64,000 nucleotides of DNA from Denitrificimonas caeni DSM 24390 (lineage in GTDB: Bacteria > Pseudomonadota > Gammaproteobacteria > Pseudomonadales > Pseudomonadaceae): assembly GCF_000421765.1 (NCBI RefSeq), contig NZ_ATXQ01000004.1:1-64000 (forward strand), in the 5' to 3' direction. The position numbers and the translations under genes are program-made. The stretch's first letter is position 1. Every line of letters starts with the position of its first letter. This document shows, one piece after another, positions 7,583-16,122 of the stretch. Under the pieces are notes generated by a model. The model ran no database searches. It was not told where the DNA came from and saw only the letters and a program-made list of their open reading frames with translations.

Positions 7583-7996
7583 CTAAAAATCGATCTTGCC
7601 GCGTAGTGATTTGGTCATGCCGCGCTGAGTTTTTTGATCAGTACGTTTGCGCCGTGCGTTTTTGCTGGGCTTGGTCGGCCTTCTGGTTTTACTGATGAAG
7701 GTGGCCGCTATTATAAATTGCTGCAGACGTGCGAAAGCATCTATTTTGTTTTTTTCTTGGGTGCGAAACTGCTGCGCTTTGATGATCAGCACGCCTTCTT
7801 TACTGATGCGGCTGTCTTTGCTTTCTAGCAACAGTTGCTTGTGCATGTCGCTCAAGCTTGAAGCGTTAATATCAAAGCGCAGATGAATCGCCGAAGACAC
7901 TTTATTGACATTTTGCCCACCCGCACCTTGCGAGCGTATCGCGTTAATCTCGACCTCGCTGTCTTCAAGGCTAATGCTATCGCTGATAAAAATCAT
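7583..7996 (-). CDS. arfB: Alternative ribosome-rescue factor ArfB (YaeJ)
   Basis: A 137-residue release-factor-like protein with the G-G-Q motif at residues 26-28 inside S-Q-G-A-G-G-Q-N-V-N-K. It has a basic C-terminal tail (TRRPTKPSKNARRKRTDQK...) that enters the empty mRNA channel of stalled ribosomes. It lacks the stop-codon recognition domain, as expected for ArfB. It hydrolyses peptidyl-tRNA on ribosomes stalled without a stop codon. Its first 14 codons and upstream sequence are duplicated 1.4 kb away (copy at 9366-9480), so the gene has been the site of a local duplication. Confidence 0.93.
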   Translation of the reverse strand: MIFISDSISLEDSEVEINAIRSQGAGGQNVNKVSSAIHLRFDINASSLSDMHKQLLLESKDSRISKEGVLIIKAQQFRTQEKNKIDAFARLQQFIIAATFISKTRRPTKPSKNARRKRTDQKTQRGMTKSLRGKIDF

Positions 7997-8068
7997 GGCA
8001 GGTCTACGGTTAAAAGAATCAAGAGTGGCTGCTCATCATAAGCCATTACAAAACAGACTGTTAGCTTG
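7954..8068. repeat. 115-bp direct repeat, copy 1 (arfB 5' end and upstream region)
   Basis: This stretch covers the first 14 codons of arfB (antisense here) and 72 bases upstream. It recurs at 9366-9480 with only three differences seen by eye (bases 7959, about 8010 and about 8034). The two copies are in the same orientation and enclose two lipoprotein genes and a miniature inverted-repeat element. Confidence 0.9.
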
Positions 8069-8204
8069 TGATCTTATACGAAATTTTTTTGCTTAAATTG
8101 AGTAAAATAAACAAGTAAAACAAAATCTTATGCTTTGTAAAAATCGTATTTAGCGTGCTGTTTTGAATCACTACAATCCAGCGTTATGTACACACAGGGA
8201 ATCG

Positions 8205-8510
8205 GTGAAATTGAAAAAATTAATGTTATATGGTTTTTTAGCTTTAGTTCTTAGCGGTTGCACTTGGACGGCAGCAACTGAAATATCTCCAGGGCAATAT
8301 GCAATTACGAGCCATGGCAGTGTCGTTAATTCCCGAGAAGGGCTGTTGAAAAAAATAAATAGAAAAGCCGCCAAGGTCTGCAAAGGAAGCTCGTATCGAT
8401 TGGAGGGAGACCCTAATGCAAACATGTTAACCACAACACGAACTCAGTATGGGGACACACCTACGACTATTCTCGGTCTGACTGCAATTTGTGATAGCGA
8501 CCAAAAATAA
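8205..8510 (+). CDS. Small lipoprotein, 101 aa, unknown function
   Basis: A short basic N-terminus and hydrophobic core end in L-V-L-S-G-C, a type II signal peptide with the lipidated cysteine near residue 16. The mature part is small, with a short helix rich in lysine (LLKKINRKAAKVCKG) and two more cysteines. The GTG at 8205 is chosen because GGGA lies just upstream; TTG 8211 or ATG 8223 are alternatives. The upstream 130 bases are very AT-rich. The gene lies inside the segment bounded by 115-bp repeats, with the second lipoprotein gene downstream in the same direction. Confidence 0.72.
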   Translation: MKLKKLMLYGFLALVLSGCTWTAATEISPGQYAITSHGSVVNSREGLLKKINRKAAKVCKGSSYRLEGDPNANMLTTTRTQYGDTPTTILGLTAICDSDQK

Positions 8511-8574
8511 GTGAATGATGCACTCAAGAGAGTCAGCTAAGTGCTTCTATTTGGCTTGGTGCTAGGAGTCAGTG

Positions 8575-9225
8575 ATGAAAGCGTTTTTTGTACCTTTAAT
8601 AATTGCTTTGTCTTTGCTGGGCTGCACGAATGCGCCTGTAGCAAAAAATCAAAATCATTCTGTAGAACCCAAGTATGCGCAAGCATATAGATACGCTTAT
8701 ATGGCTTTGCAGGAAGGAAATTGGCCTGCATATCAAAAAATGATGCGTAAAGTTATCGATCTGTCGACCAGTGAGGGTGCTTCACCAGAACGCCGGGCAG
8801 TATTCTGGTATGAGTATGGCCGCGCTTCGGGAGTGGTTTGTGCATGGAATGATGCAGAGTTCGCGCTAACCGTGGCACGCAATCTTGATGCCAAAACAGG
8901 TGGGCCAGTACATCAGTCGCTCAGTGAGCTTGGACGAATGAATGTGGCTAGGAAAGAGTATATAAAAGCTGTCGATAACTTCACCTTAGCAATGGAAGCT
9001 TGGGCTGACTATCACAAGAAAAACTCTGAACATGAGCAGACCAGCGACTTGAGTAGAGCCGCAGTACTCGAAGATTTTGCCTATGCTCTTGAGCAGCTAG
9101 GCAGACAGCCCAGTGAGGTAGAAAAGCTTCGTAAAGAAGTGGCGGTGATTCGTAATGAAAATGCTGAGAAGGGCGATGTGCATGCAGACCAGACCCCTTA
9201 TGCAACCCAATGCTCAGTGCTTTAA
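8575..9225 (+). CDS. Lipoprotein with helical repeat (TPR-like) body, 216 aa
   Basis: The signal peptide ends in L-S-L-L-G-C, with lipidation near residue 17. The mature protein is almost entirely helical with TPR-like pairs: AYRYAYMALQEGNW, FWYEYGRASGVVCAW, ARKEYIKAVDNFTLA and FAYALEQLGR. No enzyme motif is visible; a scaffold role in the periplasm or outer membrane is an inference. The ATG at 8575 has AGGAG six bases upstream. Its stop codon lies inside a perfect 19-bp tandem duplication. Confidence 0.78.
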   Translation: MKAFFVPLIIALSLLGCTNAPVAKNQNHSVEPKYAQAYRYAYMALQEGNWPAYQKMMRKVIDLSTSEGASPERRAVFWYEYGRASGVVCAWNDAEFALTVARNLDAKTGGPVHQSLSELGRMNVARKEYIKAVDNFTLAMEAWADYHKKNSEHEQTSDLSRAAVLEDFAYALEQLGRQPSEVEKLRKEVAVIRNENAEKGDVHADQTPYATQCSVL

Positions 9226-9246
9226 TAAATGCTCAGTGCTTTAATA
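9209..9246. repeat. Perfect 19-bp tandem repeat (two units)
   Basis: The unit AATGCTCAGTGCTTTAATA occurs at 9209-9227 and 9228-9246 without a mismatch. The first unit carries the stop codon of the lipoprotein gene. It abuts the inverted-repeat element at 9248, so it may record a slippage or insertion event. Confidence 0.95.
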
Positions 9247-9247
9247 A

Positions 9248-9343
9248 CTGTAGGTCGCAGCTTTAGCTCGACATCAGCGCTGCAAATTACCAATACACGC
9301 ATAAAGCAGCAGGACTGTGTCGGCCTAAAGGCGCGACCTACAG
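9248..9343. mobile_element. Miniature inverted-repeat element (96 bp)
   Basis: The ends are perfect inverted repeats: CTGTAGGTCGC (9248-9258) and GCGACCTACAG (9333-9343). The pairing continues inward over about 28 bases (CTTTAG..CGACA) with about four mismatches. There is no coding capacity. This CTGTAGGTCGC...CGACA hairpin family recurs in pseudomonad intergenic DNA, and a related single hairpin is at 62513-62538 in this window. It probably moves with help from a transposase elsewhere. Confidence 0.7.
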
Positions 9344-9365
9344 CCGTACAAGCCGCTATTTGCAT

Positions 9366-9480
9366 CCTCGTTGTCTTCAAGGCTAATGCTATCGCTGATA
9401 AAAATCATGGCAGGTCTACGGCTAAAAGAATCAAGAGTGGCTGCTTATCATAAGCCATTACAAAACAGACTGTTAGCTTG
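9366..9480. repeat. 115-bp direct repeat, copy 2, with a truncated arfB start
   Basis: Near-identical copy of 7954-8068. On the minus strand it still encodes the first residues of ArfB (MIFISDSISLED, 9408 downward), then runs into the inverted-repeat element and stops, so it is a 5' remnant and not a gene. The upstream arfB region is kept, meaning promoter activity toward the minus strand may persist here. Confidence 0.9.
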
Positions 9481-9606
9481 GATAAACTGAGTTAGAGTAG
9501 GTTGTATAAAGGGTGAGTGCTGAGCGATAGATTTTACCATGCGCCACTTGAGCGCCGTTAAGGGCGTGCTTGCCGATTGCTAGCATAAGTAACCGAGGAC
9601 TGAACA

Positions 9607-10872
9607 ATGGGTGATCGTTTAAGGTTTTTCTTCAATCGCATCCGTGAGCGACTGTGGATCAAGCCGCTGGTGGTTTCAGTGCTATCTGCGGTCACGGTGT
9701 TTTTGATTAAGATGGTCGATACCGAAGCTCTTGGTGAGTTAGTCCCGACGGTTTCTGAGCAGTCGATCAAAACCTTGCTGACGATTATTACCGGCAGCAT
9801 GTTAATGATTGCCACTTTTGCTGTGGGCTCAATGGTTTCTGCCTATGCATCGGCGAGTAATAACGCCACGCCGCGCTCATTTTCTTTGATCATTGCCGAC
9901 GATGGCTCGCAGAATGCGCTCTCGACCTTCATTGGTACTTTCATTTATAGCGTTGTCGCGTTGATTGCCATGGAGAATGGCTATTACGGTGAAGCCGGGC
10001 GTTTTGCGCTATTTGTTTTAACCTTACTGGCGCTCACCATCGTCATCGTGACCTTTGTGCGCTGGGTTGACCGTATCGCTCGGCTGGGGCGTCTGAAAGG
10101 AACCATCGAGAAGGTTGAGGAGGCTGCGGCAGCGGCGATTCAGCGCAGACGCAGTGCGCCAACCCTTGGTGGTGTGCCAGCGCCACGACAGGCTGAGCCT
10201 GAAGGTCAAGCTGTGTATAGCGACGCCATTGGTTATGTGCAGCAGATCGATATTGCGGCTCTGCAGCGCTGTGCGGAAAAATTAAAGGTACACATCACTG
10301 TGACGGCGTTGCCTGGTGCGTTTTCAGCGCCTGGGCGTGCGCTGGCTTTTATCACCTCCGATGCGAATGATGTTGTCGCCGTTGACACTCAGTCGATCAG
10401 TGAAGCTTTTCTGATCGGTGATGATCGCAAGTTTGAAGAGGATCCGCGCTTTGGCCTTGTGGTTCTGTCAGAGATCGCAGGACGCGCTTTGTCTCCAGCG
10501 GTCAATGATCCAGGTACCGCGATCTATATTGTCGGTGTGTTTGTTCGGCTGTTTGCGCAGTGGTCTAAGCCTGTTGCAGACAGTGAGAGTGATAGCTGTG
10601 AATATGATCGTGTTGCGGTGCCAGAACTTTCTGTCCACGATATGTTTGATGATGCTTTCACTGCCATTGCCCGTGATGGTGCTGGCGCAGTAGAGGTCAC
10701 AGGGCGACTGCAAAAGGGTCTTGCATCGCTGGCAACTCTCGATGATGTCGCGATGCGTGATGCGGCACTGCGCCATTCGCGGATGGCGCTGGCCCGAGCA
10801 GAAAGCGTGCTGCGGTTGTCTGAAGACCTACAGACCGTTCGTAGTTTGGCCAGCTTCGCCAATGAGCGTTAA
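9607..10872 (+). CDS. DUF2254 membrane protein
   Basis: A 421-residue protein matching DUF2254. It has four predicted spans in the first 150 residues (about 20-38, 58-78, 100-118 and 128-148), with a conserved-looking loop SMVSAYASASNNATPRSFSLI between the second and third. A long soluble C-terminal half follows, containing EDPRFGLVVLSEIAGRALSPAVNDPGTA. Function unknown; the soluble part suggests a cytoplasmic sensing or enzymatic domain. The start has a GAGGA-like site (CCGAGGACTGAACA) just upstream. The gene follows the second copy of the 115-bp repeat and is transcribed alone. Confidence 0.88.
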   Translation: MGDRLRFFFNRIRERLWIKPLVVSVLSAVTVFLIKMVDTEALGELVPTVSEQSIKTLLTIITGSMLMIATFAVGSMVSAYASASNNATPRSFSLIIADDGSQNALSTFIGTFIYSVVALIAMENGYYGEAGRFALFVLTLLALTIVIVTFVRWVDRIARLGRLKGTIEKVEEAAAAAIQRRRSAPTLGGVPAPRQAEPEGQAVYSDAIGYVQQIDIAALQRCAEKLKVHITVTALPGAFSAPGRALAFITSDANDVVAVDTQSISEAFLIGDDRKFEEDPRFGLVVLSEIAGRALSPAVNDPGTAIYIVGVFVRLFAQWSKPVADSESDSCEYDRVAVPELSVHDMFDDAFTAIARDGAGAVEVTGRLQKGLASLATLDDVAMRDAALRHSRMALARAESVLRLSEDLQTVRSLASFANER

Positions 10873-11205
10873 GCAGCAATCTAGAAGGGTTTATCAGCAA
10901 GCTGTAACGCGCAACCGCTTTTAGCACGATTGTGGTGATTGATATTGATCAAGCGCTTTGCTTACGCACTCTGCAATCAACAGACCTTTGCTTGAGTTTT
11001 ATTGGTATCTGCAGTACTTCTATTCTTGAGTGCAGAATAAAACCTGCAGCAAGATGGCTATGCTGTAACAGCGTTTAGCACATCTGTGCAGGTCAGTATT
11101 TAGCATGGCTCGCAAGGCGTTTAGACCGGTTCTTCCGGTTGGCTGGTTTCAATGTTCGGTCGCTTCGCAGGCCATACCTTTCGCTCGAACAATGAGGATT
11201 TCAGC
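10873..11205 (+). other. 333-bp intergenic region with an Anr box and no gene
   Basis: No convincing coding frame is present on either strand. The notable element is the Anr/FNR box at 10939-10952, listed separately. The 250 bases between it and the next start codon are long enough for an untranslated leader or a small RNA, but no terminator-like hairpin closes it off. Confidence 0.6.
10939..10952 (+). promoter_or_regulatory. Anr/Dnr/FNR-type binding site
   Basis: TTGATATTGATCAA matches the TTGAT-N4-ATCAA consensus perfectly. If it is an activating site at -41.5, transcription would start near 10987; TGCAAT at 10972-10977 is a possible -10. The first gene downstream on this strand is the flavin reductase at 11206. 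Confidence 0.65.
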
Positions 11206-11928
11206 ATGCCTGTCTATAACGTTAAACTCATCCGTAAAGAAGACATCGCCGATGGCACCATGGCGTTTTATTTTGAGAAGCCTGAAGGCTTTAGCCATAA
11301 AGCAGGTCAGTACGCTGACCTTACTCTGATCGATCCGCAGCAAACCGACGCCGAAGGTAACGTGCGCACCTTTACCTTGGCCAATGCGCCCTATGAAGAT
11401 GCTTTGATGTTTGCCACCCGCATGCGTGATAGCGCTTTTAAACGGGAATTAAAAACAATGCCGATAGGGGCAGAGATCAGTCTCGATGCGCCGCATGGCA
11501 CGTTTACGCTGCACAATAAAACCGATGTTCCAGCGGTATTTCTCACTGGAGGTATTGGTTTGACACCTGCTCGAAGCATCATTTTACAAGCGGCGCACGA
11601 CAAACTTGCGCATAAGATTTATCTGTTTGATTCCAATAAAAGGCCAGAAGATGCAGTTTTTCTGGACGAGTTAATGGCAGCGCAACACGACAATCCCAAC
11701 TACACTTTTATTGGCACAATGACGCAGATGGAAAAATCTAAGTGCAGCTGGGATGGCGAAACCGGTTTAATCGACGAAACCATGCTGACGAAATATGTTG
11801 GCGACTTGAACGTACCGATTTACTACATCGTCGGGCCGCAAGGCATGGTGTACGCCATGGTTGAAATGCTCCTCACTGCTGGAGTGGATGATGACAATAT
11901 CCGCACCGAAGAGTTTTTTGGCTATTAA
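11206..11928 (+). CDS. FAD/NAD(P)-binding oxidoreductase (ferredoxin reductase family)
   Basis: A 240-residue two-domain flavoreductase. The N-terminal FAD-binding barrel has the R-T-F-T-L-A-N flavin motif. The NAD(P)-binding domain has G-G-I-G-L-T-P-A-R, a later VGPQGM strand and the C-terminal E-E-F-F-G-Y. There is no iron-sulfur or globin domain, so it needs a partner protein or reduces flavins, quinones or small oxidants directly. The start at 11206 has TGAGGA upstream. A perfect Anr box 254 bases upstream suggests induction under low oxygen. phhB follows 108 bases downstream but may be separate. Confidence 0.85.
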   Translation: MPVYNVKLIRKEDIADGTMAFYFEKPEGFSHKAGQYADLTLIDPQQTDAEGNVRTFTLANAPYEDALMFATRMRDSAFKRELKTMPIGAEISLDAPHGTFTLHNKTDVPAVFLTGGIGLTPARSIILQAAHDKLAHKIYLFDSNKRPEDAVFLDELMAAQHDNPNYTFIGTMTQMEKSKCSWDGETGLIDETMLTKYVGDLNVPIYYIVGPQGMVYAMVEMLLTAGVDDDNIRTEEFFGY

Positions 11929-12036
11929 GCTTGGGCGCGGCAGAGTAATCGTAAAGCGCCTAGAAAATAGAAGACTACGGGGATGAATACTGTATCCCCG
12001 TAAAGAATTGCAATGTTGCACTGATTAGAGGTGGAT

Positions 12037-12333
12037 ATGATCGAGAAACTGAGTCAACAAGCGTTAGATTCTGCACTGCAAGAATTGAATGAAACAGTCG
12101 ATAAAGCCTGGCAACTTAAAGAAGGCAAGTTGCATAAAGAGATTAAGTTCGCTGATTTTGTTGCGGCATTTGGTTTTATGAGCCAAGTCGCGCTGCTTGC
12201 GGAGAAAGCCGATCACCATCCTGAATGGTTCAATGTCTACAACAAAGTAGCCATCAGTCTGACCACGCATGATGCTGGCGGTATCTCAACGAGGGATTTT
12301 GCTTTGGCTGCAGCAATAGAAAAGCTAGGCTAA
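12037..12333 (+). CDS. phhB: Pterin-4a-carbinolamine dehydratase
   Basis: A 98-residue PCD/DCoH protein with the family pattern: L-x-x-F-x-F-A-F-M-like helix ([24 protein letters not shown]) followed by [20 protein letters not shown]. The histidines in A-D-H-H-P-E-W are the catalytic pair that dehydrates 4a-hydroxytetrahydropterin, recycling the pterin cofactor of phenylalanine hydroxylase. phhA is not adjacent. The ATG at 12037 is preferred over the in-frame GTG at 12031 because it is better placed behind AGAGG. Confidence 0.92.
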   Translation: MIEKLSQQALDSALQELNETVDKAWQLKEGKLHKEIKFADFVAAFGFMSQVALLAEKADHHPEWFNVYNKVAISLTTHDAGGISTRDFALAAAIEKLG

Positions 12334-12460
12334 GCATAGGTTGGTTTTGTCTGTGACAGTAACGCAGAAGTAGGGCGCGTTTGCCGTGCAGAGTTGCACT
12401 CTTTGCGCTGACTCTGCTGCGCTCCATGCGCAGTGCTATTTAAATGCTGCAGAGTCTGCC

Positions 12461-13204
12461 TCAAATCTTCACGCAGGTGAAAAGAGCGTTGCCAGAAACG
12501 CTGTCCCAGGGAATGATTTTTTCATAGTCGTGCTCAAAGATATGGACTTCAAAGTAAGGCTGCAAGATGTCTATGAGCTCGGCAAAGCTCAAAGCGACCA
12601 TGGGGTGCTCGTCATGCCAAACCTGCGTGCCTGTGGCGTTGGCTTTTTCAATACTGACTTTTAACGACTGCTTTTCGCCATGGCCAGAGTAATGCCAGCC
12701 GGAATTAAAAGTGAAACGCTCGCCGGCATGATCCACAGTGTGTTTGGCAAATAAAGCGTTATCGATTTTGTTCTTATCCACGACGTTAAAACAGAAAACG
12801 CCATCTGCTTTTAACCCGCGATGAACGCTGGCTATACAGGCTTTGAGCTTTGCCAGATCGGCGTTGTAATGGATCGAGTACAAAAAGCAGGTGATTAAAT
12901 CGACGGGCTCAGCCATGCAGAAAGCGCTCATGTCTTGCAAAGAAAACTGCGCTTCAGGGCAGCGCGCTGCGGCAATATCGAGCATCGGCTGATTAATGTC
13001 TAAGCCACTGCTTTGGTAGCCTAAATCAATAAAGTAACGAACGTGCGGACCGGTGCCGCAGGCTAAATCAAGATGTGTTGTGCCGGCATTGCCGAAGATC
13101 TGCTGCAGTCGGTGCACCGCATGACTTTGCGCTTGGTAGTCGATACCTGCGCACATTAAATCGTAATAGCCTGAAAGGTCGGTATACAGTGCGTTGGCGG
13201 ACAT
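12461..13204 (-). CDS. Class I SAM-dependent methyltransferase
   Basis: A 247-residue methyltransferase with motif I L-D-L-A-C-G-T-G-P-H near residue 45, an acidic end of strand two (GLDI), and the D-x-I-T-C-F-L-Y-S-I motif of strand four. The second half is a beta-rich lobe with S-G-W-H-Y and H-D-E-H-P-M. The substrate is unknown; the layout resembles small-molecule methyltransferases. The ATG at 13204 fits the family N-terminus (MSANALYTDLSGYYD); an upstream frame to 13261 looks non-coding. It is divergent from ilvD with 260 bases between. Confidence 0.85.
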   Translation of the reverse strand: MSANALYTDLSGYYDLMCAGIDYQAQSHAVHRLQQIFGNAGTTHLDLACGTGPHVRYFIDLGYQSSGLDINQPMLDIAAARCPEAQFSLQDMSAFCMAEPVDLITCFLYSIHYNADLAKLKACIASVHRGLKADGVFCFNVVDKNKIDNALFAKHTVDHAGERFTFNSGWHYSGHGEKQSLKVSIEKANATGTQVWHDEHPMVALSFAELIDILQPYFEVHIFEHDYEKIIPWDSVSGNALFTCVKI

Positions 13205-13466
13205 GGGAGCCTGCAATTGAGCTGAAGTATTTTGGGTGGCGCATAGTAAGCTAATTGCCACACTTTGCGAAGCAGATCGGCGCGTAAGGCGCTATAACTG
13301 CTGTTTTATGGATGTTTATAGCAGCCCGCTGATAATTTCTGACCGATCGACCTAGGTTTTTAGGCATGGCCGCAGCGACTTAACGCAGAGAATCTGCATC
13401 CACCCAGTATGCTTGCGCTTTATTTGTGTCTATAGTTGACTGAATTACTATGTTATTGGAGGCGTT

Positions 13467-15149
13467 ATGATTAAAGAAGACGACACGGGCAGAAAGTACT
13501 CGGCTATTTTGGTCGATGGTATTCAAAAAGCCCCAGCCCGTTCGATGTTGCGCGCAGTTGGTTTTGATGACGCAGACTTTAAACGCCCGCAAGTCGGCAT
13601 CGCTTCCACTGGCAGCCAAGTCACGCCGTGCAATATGCACATCAACGGTTTGGCTGAAGAAGTTGCCAAAGGCGTATATTTGGCGGATGCAAAACCCATC
13701 GTCTTCAACACCATTACCATTTCTGATGGCATTGCCAATGGTTACCAAGGCATGAAGTATTCCTTGGTGTCGCGTGAGGTGATTGCTGATTCCATTGAAA
13801 CGGTTGCCGGCTGCCAAGGCCATGATGCGGTGATTGCCATTGGTGGCTGCGATAAAAATATGCCGGGCTGTTTAATCGCCATGGCACGCCTCAATCGTCC
13901 AGCGCTGTTTATTTATGGTGGCACCATTCAGCCGGGTAAAAATCACACTGATATTGTTTCGGTGTTTGAAGCAGTGGGTGCTCATGCACGTGGTGACTTA
14001 AGCGAAGCAGAAGTGATTGCCATTGAAAAAACGGCTATTCCAGGGCCTGGTTCTTGCGGCGGGATGTACACCGCTAACACTATGGCAACGGCGATTGAAG
14101 CCTTAGGTATGAGCTTGCCTGGCAGTTCTGCACAAGAAGCTATATCGCCAGAAAAGCGTGAAGATTGCCGGCTTGCTGGGCAGGCGATTCGTTGGTTATT
14201 GGATAATGATATAAAACCCAGCGATATCATGACCCGTAAAGCCTTTGAAAATGCCATTACTCTGGTGATTGCCTGCGGTGGATCGACCAATGCTGTTCTG
14301 CATTTATTAGCCATGGCCGATGCAGTCAATGTGGAGTTGAATATCGATGACTTCACCGAGATTGGTAAGCGTGTGCCCGTCTTAGCTGACTTGCGTCCAT
14401 CCGGTCGTTACCTGATGTCTGATCTGATTAAGATTGGCGGTATTGCACCACTGATGAAACGTCTATTGGATAAAGGCTTGCTGCACGGTGATTGTTTAAC
14501 AGTGAACGGCAAAACCATCGCCGAAAACCTTGCCGATGTGGTCGATTATCCAGACGGCCAAGACATTATTATGCCATTCGATACGCCGCTGAAAGCTGAC
14601 AGTCATTTACGCATCTTGCGCGGCAGTATTGCACCGGACGGTGCAGTGGCGAAAATCAGCGGTCAAGAAGGTACGAAGTTCAGCGGCACAGCGCGAGTGT
14701 TTGATTCAGAAGAAGCCTCCATGGCGGCCATCTTAGACGGCACTGTGGTGTCGGGCGATGTTATCGTGATTCGCTATGAAGGCCCGAAAGGCGGTCCAGG
14801 TATGCGCGAAATGCTTTCGCCAACTTCAGCCATTATGGGGCGCGGCTTGGGAAATGAAGTGGCGCTCATTACTGACGGACGTTTCTCTGGTGGCAGTCAT
14901 GGTTTTGTGGTGGGGCATATCACCCCAGAAGCCATGGTTGGCGGGCCGATTGCGATCATCGAAGACGGCGATATGATTACGATTGATGCCGAAAACAATG
15001 AAATAAATCTTGGCGTTTCGGCTGCGGAAATTGAACAGCGTTTGCGCGCATGGACTGCCCCCAAACCCAATGTGCAGCGCGGCGTGTTGGCGAAATACGC
15101 TAAAACTGTTGGCTCAGCATCTGAAGGTGCAATCACCGATAGGTTTTAA
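13467..15149 (+). CDS. ilvD: Dihydroxy-acid dehydratase
   Basis: A 560-residue IlvD/Edd enzyme of branched-chain amino acid synthesis, converting 2,3-dihydroxy-isovalerate or -methylvalerate to the 2-keto acids. Iron-sulfur ligands are seen in [10 protein letters not shown] (about residues 126-135) and [13 protein letters not shown], with the C-terminal motif [20 protein letters not shown]. Length and motifs are complete. GGAGG lies eight bases before the ATG. It is followed by a bidirectional terminator shared with the convergent carboxymuconolactone decarboxylase-like gene. Confidence 0.96.
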   Translation: MIKEDDTGRKYSAILVDGIQKAPARSMLRAVGFDDADFKRPQVGIASTGSQVTPCNMHINGLAEEVAKGVYLADAKPIVFNTITISDGIANGYQGMKYSLVSREVIADSIETVAGCQGHDAVIAIGGCDKNMPGCLIAMARLNRPALFIYGGTIQPGKNHTDIVSVFEAVGAHARGDLSEAEVIAIEKTAIPGPGSCGGMYTANTMATAIEALGMSLPGSSAQEAISPEKREDCRLAGQAIRWLLDNDIKPSDIMTRKAFENAITLVIACGGSTNAVLHLLAMADAVNVELNIDDFTEIGKRVPVLADLRPSGRYLMSDLIKIGGIAPLMKRLLDKGLLHGDCLTVNGKTIAENLADVVDYPDGQDIIMPFDTPLKADSHLRILRGSIAPDGAVAKISGQEGTKFSGTARVFDSEEASMAAILDGTVVSGDVIVIRYEGPKGGPGMREMLSPTSAIMGRGLGNEVALITDGRFSGGSHGFVVGHITPEAMVGGPIAIIEDGDMITIDAENNEINLGVSAAEIEQRLRAWTAPKPNVQRGVLAKYAKTVGSASEGAITDRF

Positions 15150-15204
15150 TCTACTGCTCAGTAACTGGCCGAGCACCACGGCCAGTTGTCTTCACGTAAA
15201 CTCA

Positions 15205-15235
15205 AAAACGCAGAAGCAGGTAAGCTCTGCGTTTT
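15205..15235. terminator. Bidirectional intrinsic terminator
   Basis: A 10-bp stem, AAAACGCAGA (15205-15214) with TCTGCGTTTT (15226-15235), is flanked by A and T tracts. It sits between the convergent ilvD and the decarboxylase-like gene and can serve both. Confidence 0.85.
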
Positions 15236-15649
15236 TTATTTAAAGGCAGAGGTGTCGACGGTTATGCCTTGCTCTTGGAAGATGTCTTTAGCGACAGTTA
15301 GAGCATTCAACACGCTAGGAAAACCGGTGTAAGGGATCAAGTGCATAATGCAGCCGATGATCTCTTCAGGGCTTAAACCCACCGTCAGCCCCGTTTTAAT
15401 ATGCATACCGATTTGCGGTTTACCTTGGGCAACCAGCGCGGTAATGGTGGTTAATACCTTTTGCTTGTTATCCAATCCCGGACGCGAGTAGATTTCACCA
15501 AAAGCGAACTCAACAACATATTTGCTGAGGTCTGGGGCAATATCTTTAAATGCTTCACCAATATCCATTGCACCTGTTGGGTTGTCATCTGGCGAGGCGG
15601 TCAGCTCTTGAATTTTATTGATGCCTTTTTGATACAGATCGTCAGCCAT
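15236..15649 (-). CDS. Carboxymuconolactone decarboxylase family protein
   Basis: A 137-residue all-helical CMD/AhpD-fold protein with the family helix K-V-L-T-T-I-T-A-L-V-A-Q-G-K and the P-E-E-I-I-G-C-I-M-H-L-I-P-Y-T-G-F-P segment. The C-x-x-C pair of AhpD peroxidase-type members is missing; only one cysteine is seen in that helix. It is thus closer to gamma-carboxymuconolactone decarboxylases, although no other beta-ketoadipate genes lie nearby. The role is unassigned. The start is followed by MADDLYQKG; the intergenic region upstream is 240 bases without other features. Confidence 0.88.
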   Translation of the reverse strand: MADDLYQKGINKIQELTASPDDNPTGAMDIGEAFKDIAPDLSKYVVEFAFGEIYSRPGLDNKQKVLTTITALVAQGKPQIGMHIKTGLTVGLSPEEIIGCIMHLIPYTGFPSVLNALTVAKDIFQEQGITVDTSAFK

Positions 15650-15891
15650 GTTTTAAATCTCCGTTAATGCTCGGTTGATGTGATTAAAAGTGTTGTGAGA
15701 CTGTTTTTAATCAGCGTTAAGCGAGAGACTACCTAAGACACCTGTGGTTTTATAGGGCAGACTCTTTTCCCTTAAGGGCTTCATCGCGCTTTACTGTAGG
15801 TAGCGTGCGAGGTTGCATGAAGAGTGTTGCGGATTTTAGTCAGTCGCCACATCTGGCTATATGACTTACTGTCGAAGCGAGCGAGAAAAGT

Positions 15892-16089
15892 ATGGGATTT
15901 TTAATCGAAGAAACAGTGTATTGCCCTTATTGTGGCGAGGCGCTTGAAGTGCTGATTGATCCGCAAGAAGCAGGGCAGCAATACACTGAAGATTGTCAGG
16001 TTTGCTGTAAGCCAATCCTGTTTAATGTCGGAGTTGATGCCATGGGTAATTTATCGGTATCAGTACAGGATGAAAACGAAACCTATTAG
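15892..16089 (+). CDS. CPXCG-motif cysteine-rich protein
   Basis: A 65-residue protein with C-P-Y-C-G-E (residues 11-16) and C-Q-V-C-C (about 35-39), two cysteine pairs that should bind one zinc ion. This family of small zinc-ribbon proteins is widespread in pseudomonads and uncharacterised. It ends seven bases before a possible start of the DUF1415 gene, so the two form an operon. Upstream, GAGCGAGAAAAGT offers only a weak ribosome-binding site. Confidence 0.88.
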   Translation: MGFLIEETVYCPYCGEALEVLIDPQEAGQQYTEDCQVCCKPILFNVGVDAMGNLSVSVQDENETY

Positions 16090-16122
16090 TTGCCGATGGG
16101 TTCGGCATTATTTGGAAAAAAC

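Noticed and set aside
9229-9453. Frame across the MITE and duplicated arfB start
   Set aside because: Consists of repeat sequence; no ribosome-binding site or protein pattern.
12386-12664. Frame opposite the methyltransferase gene
   Set aside because: Antisense shadow of a clear gene.
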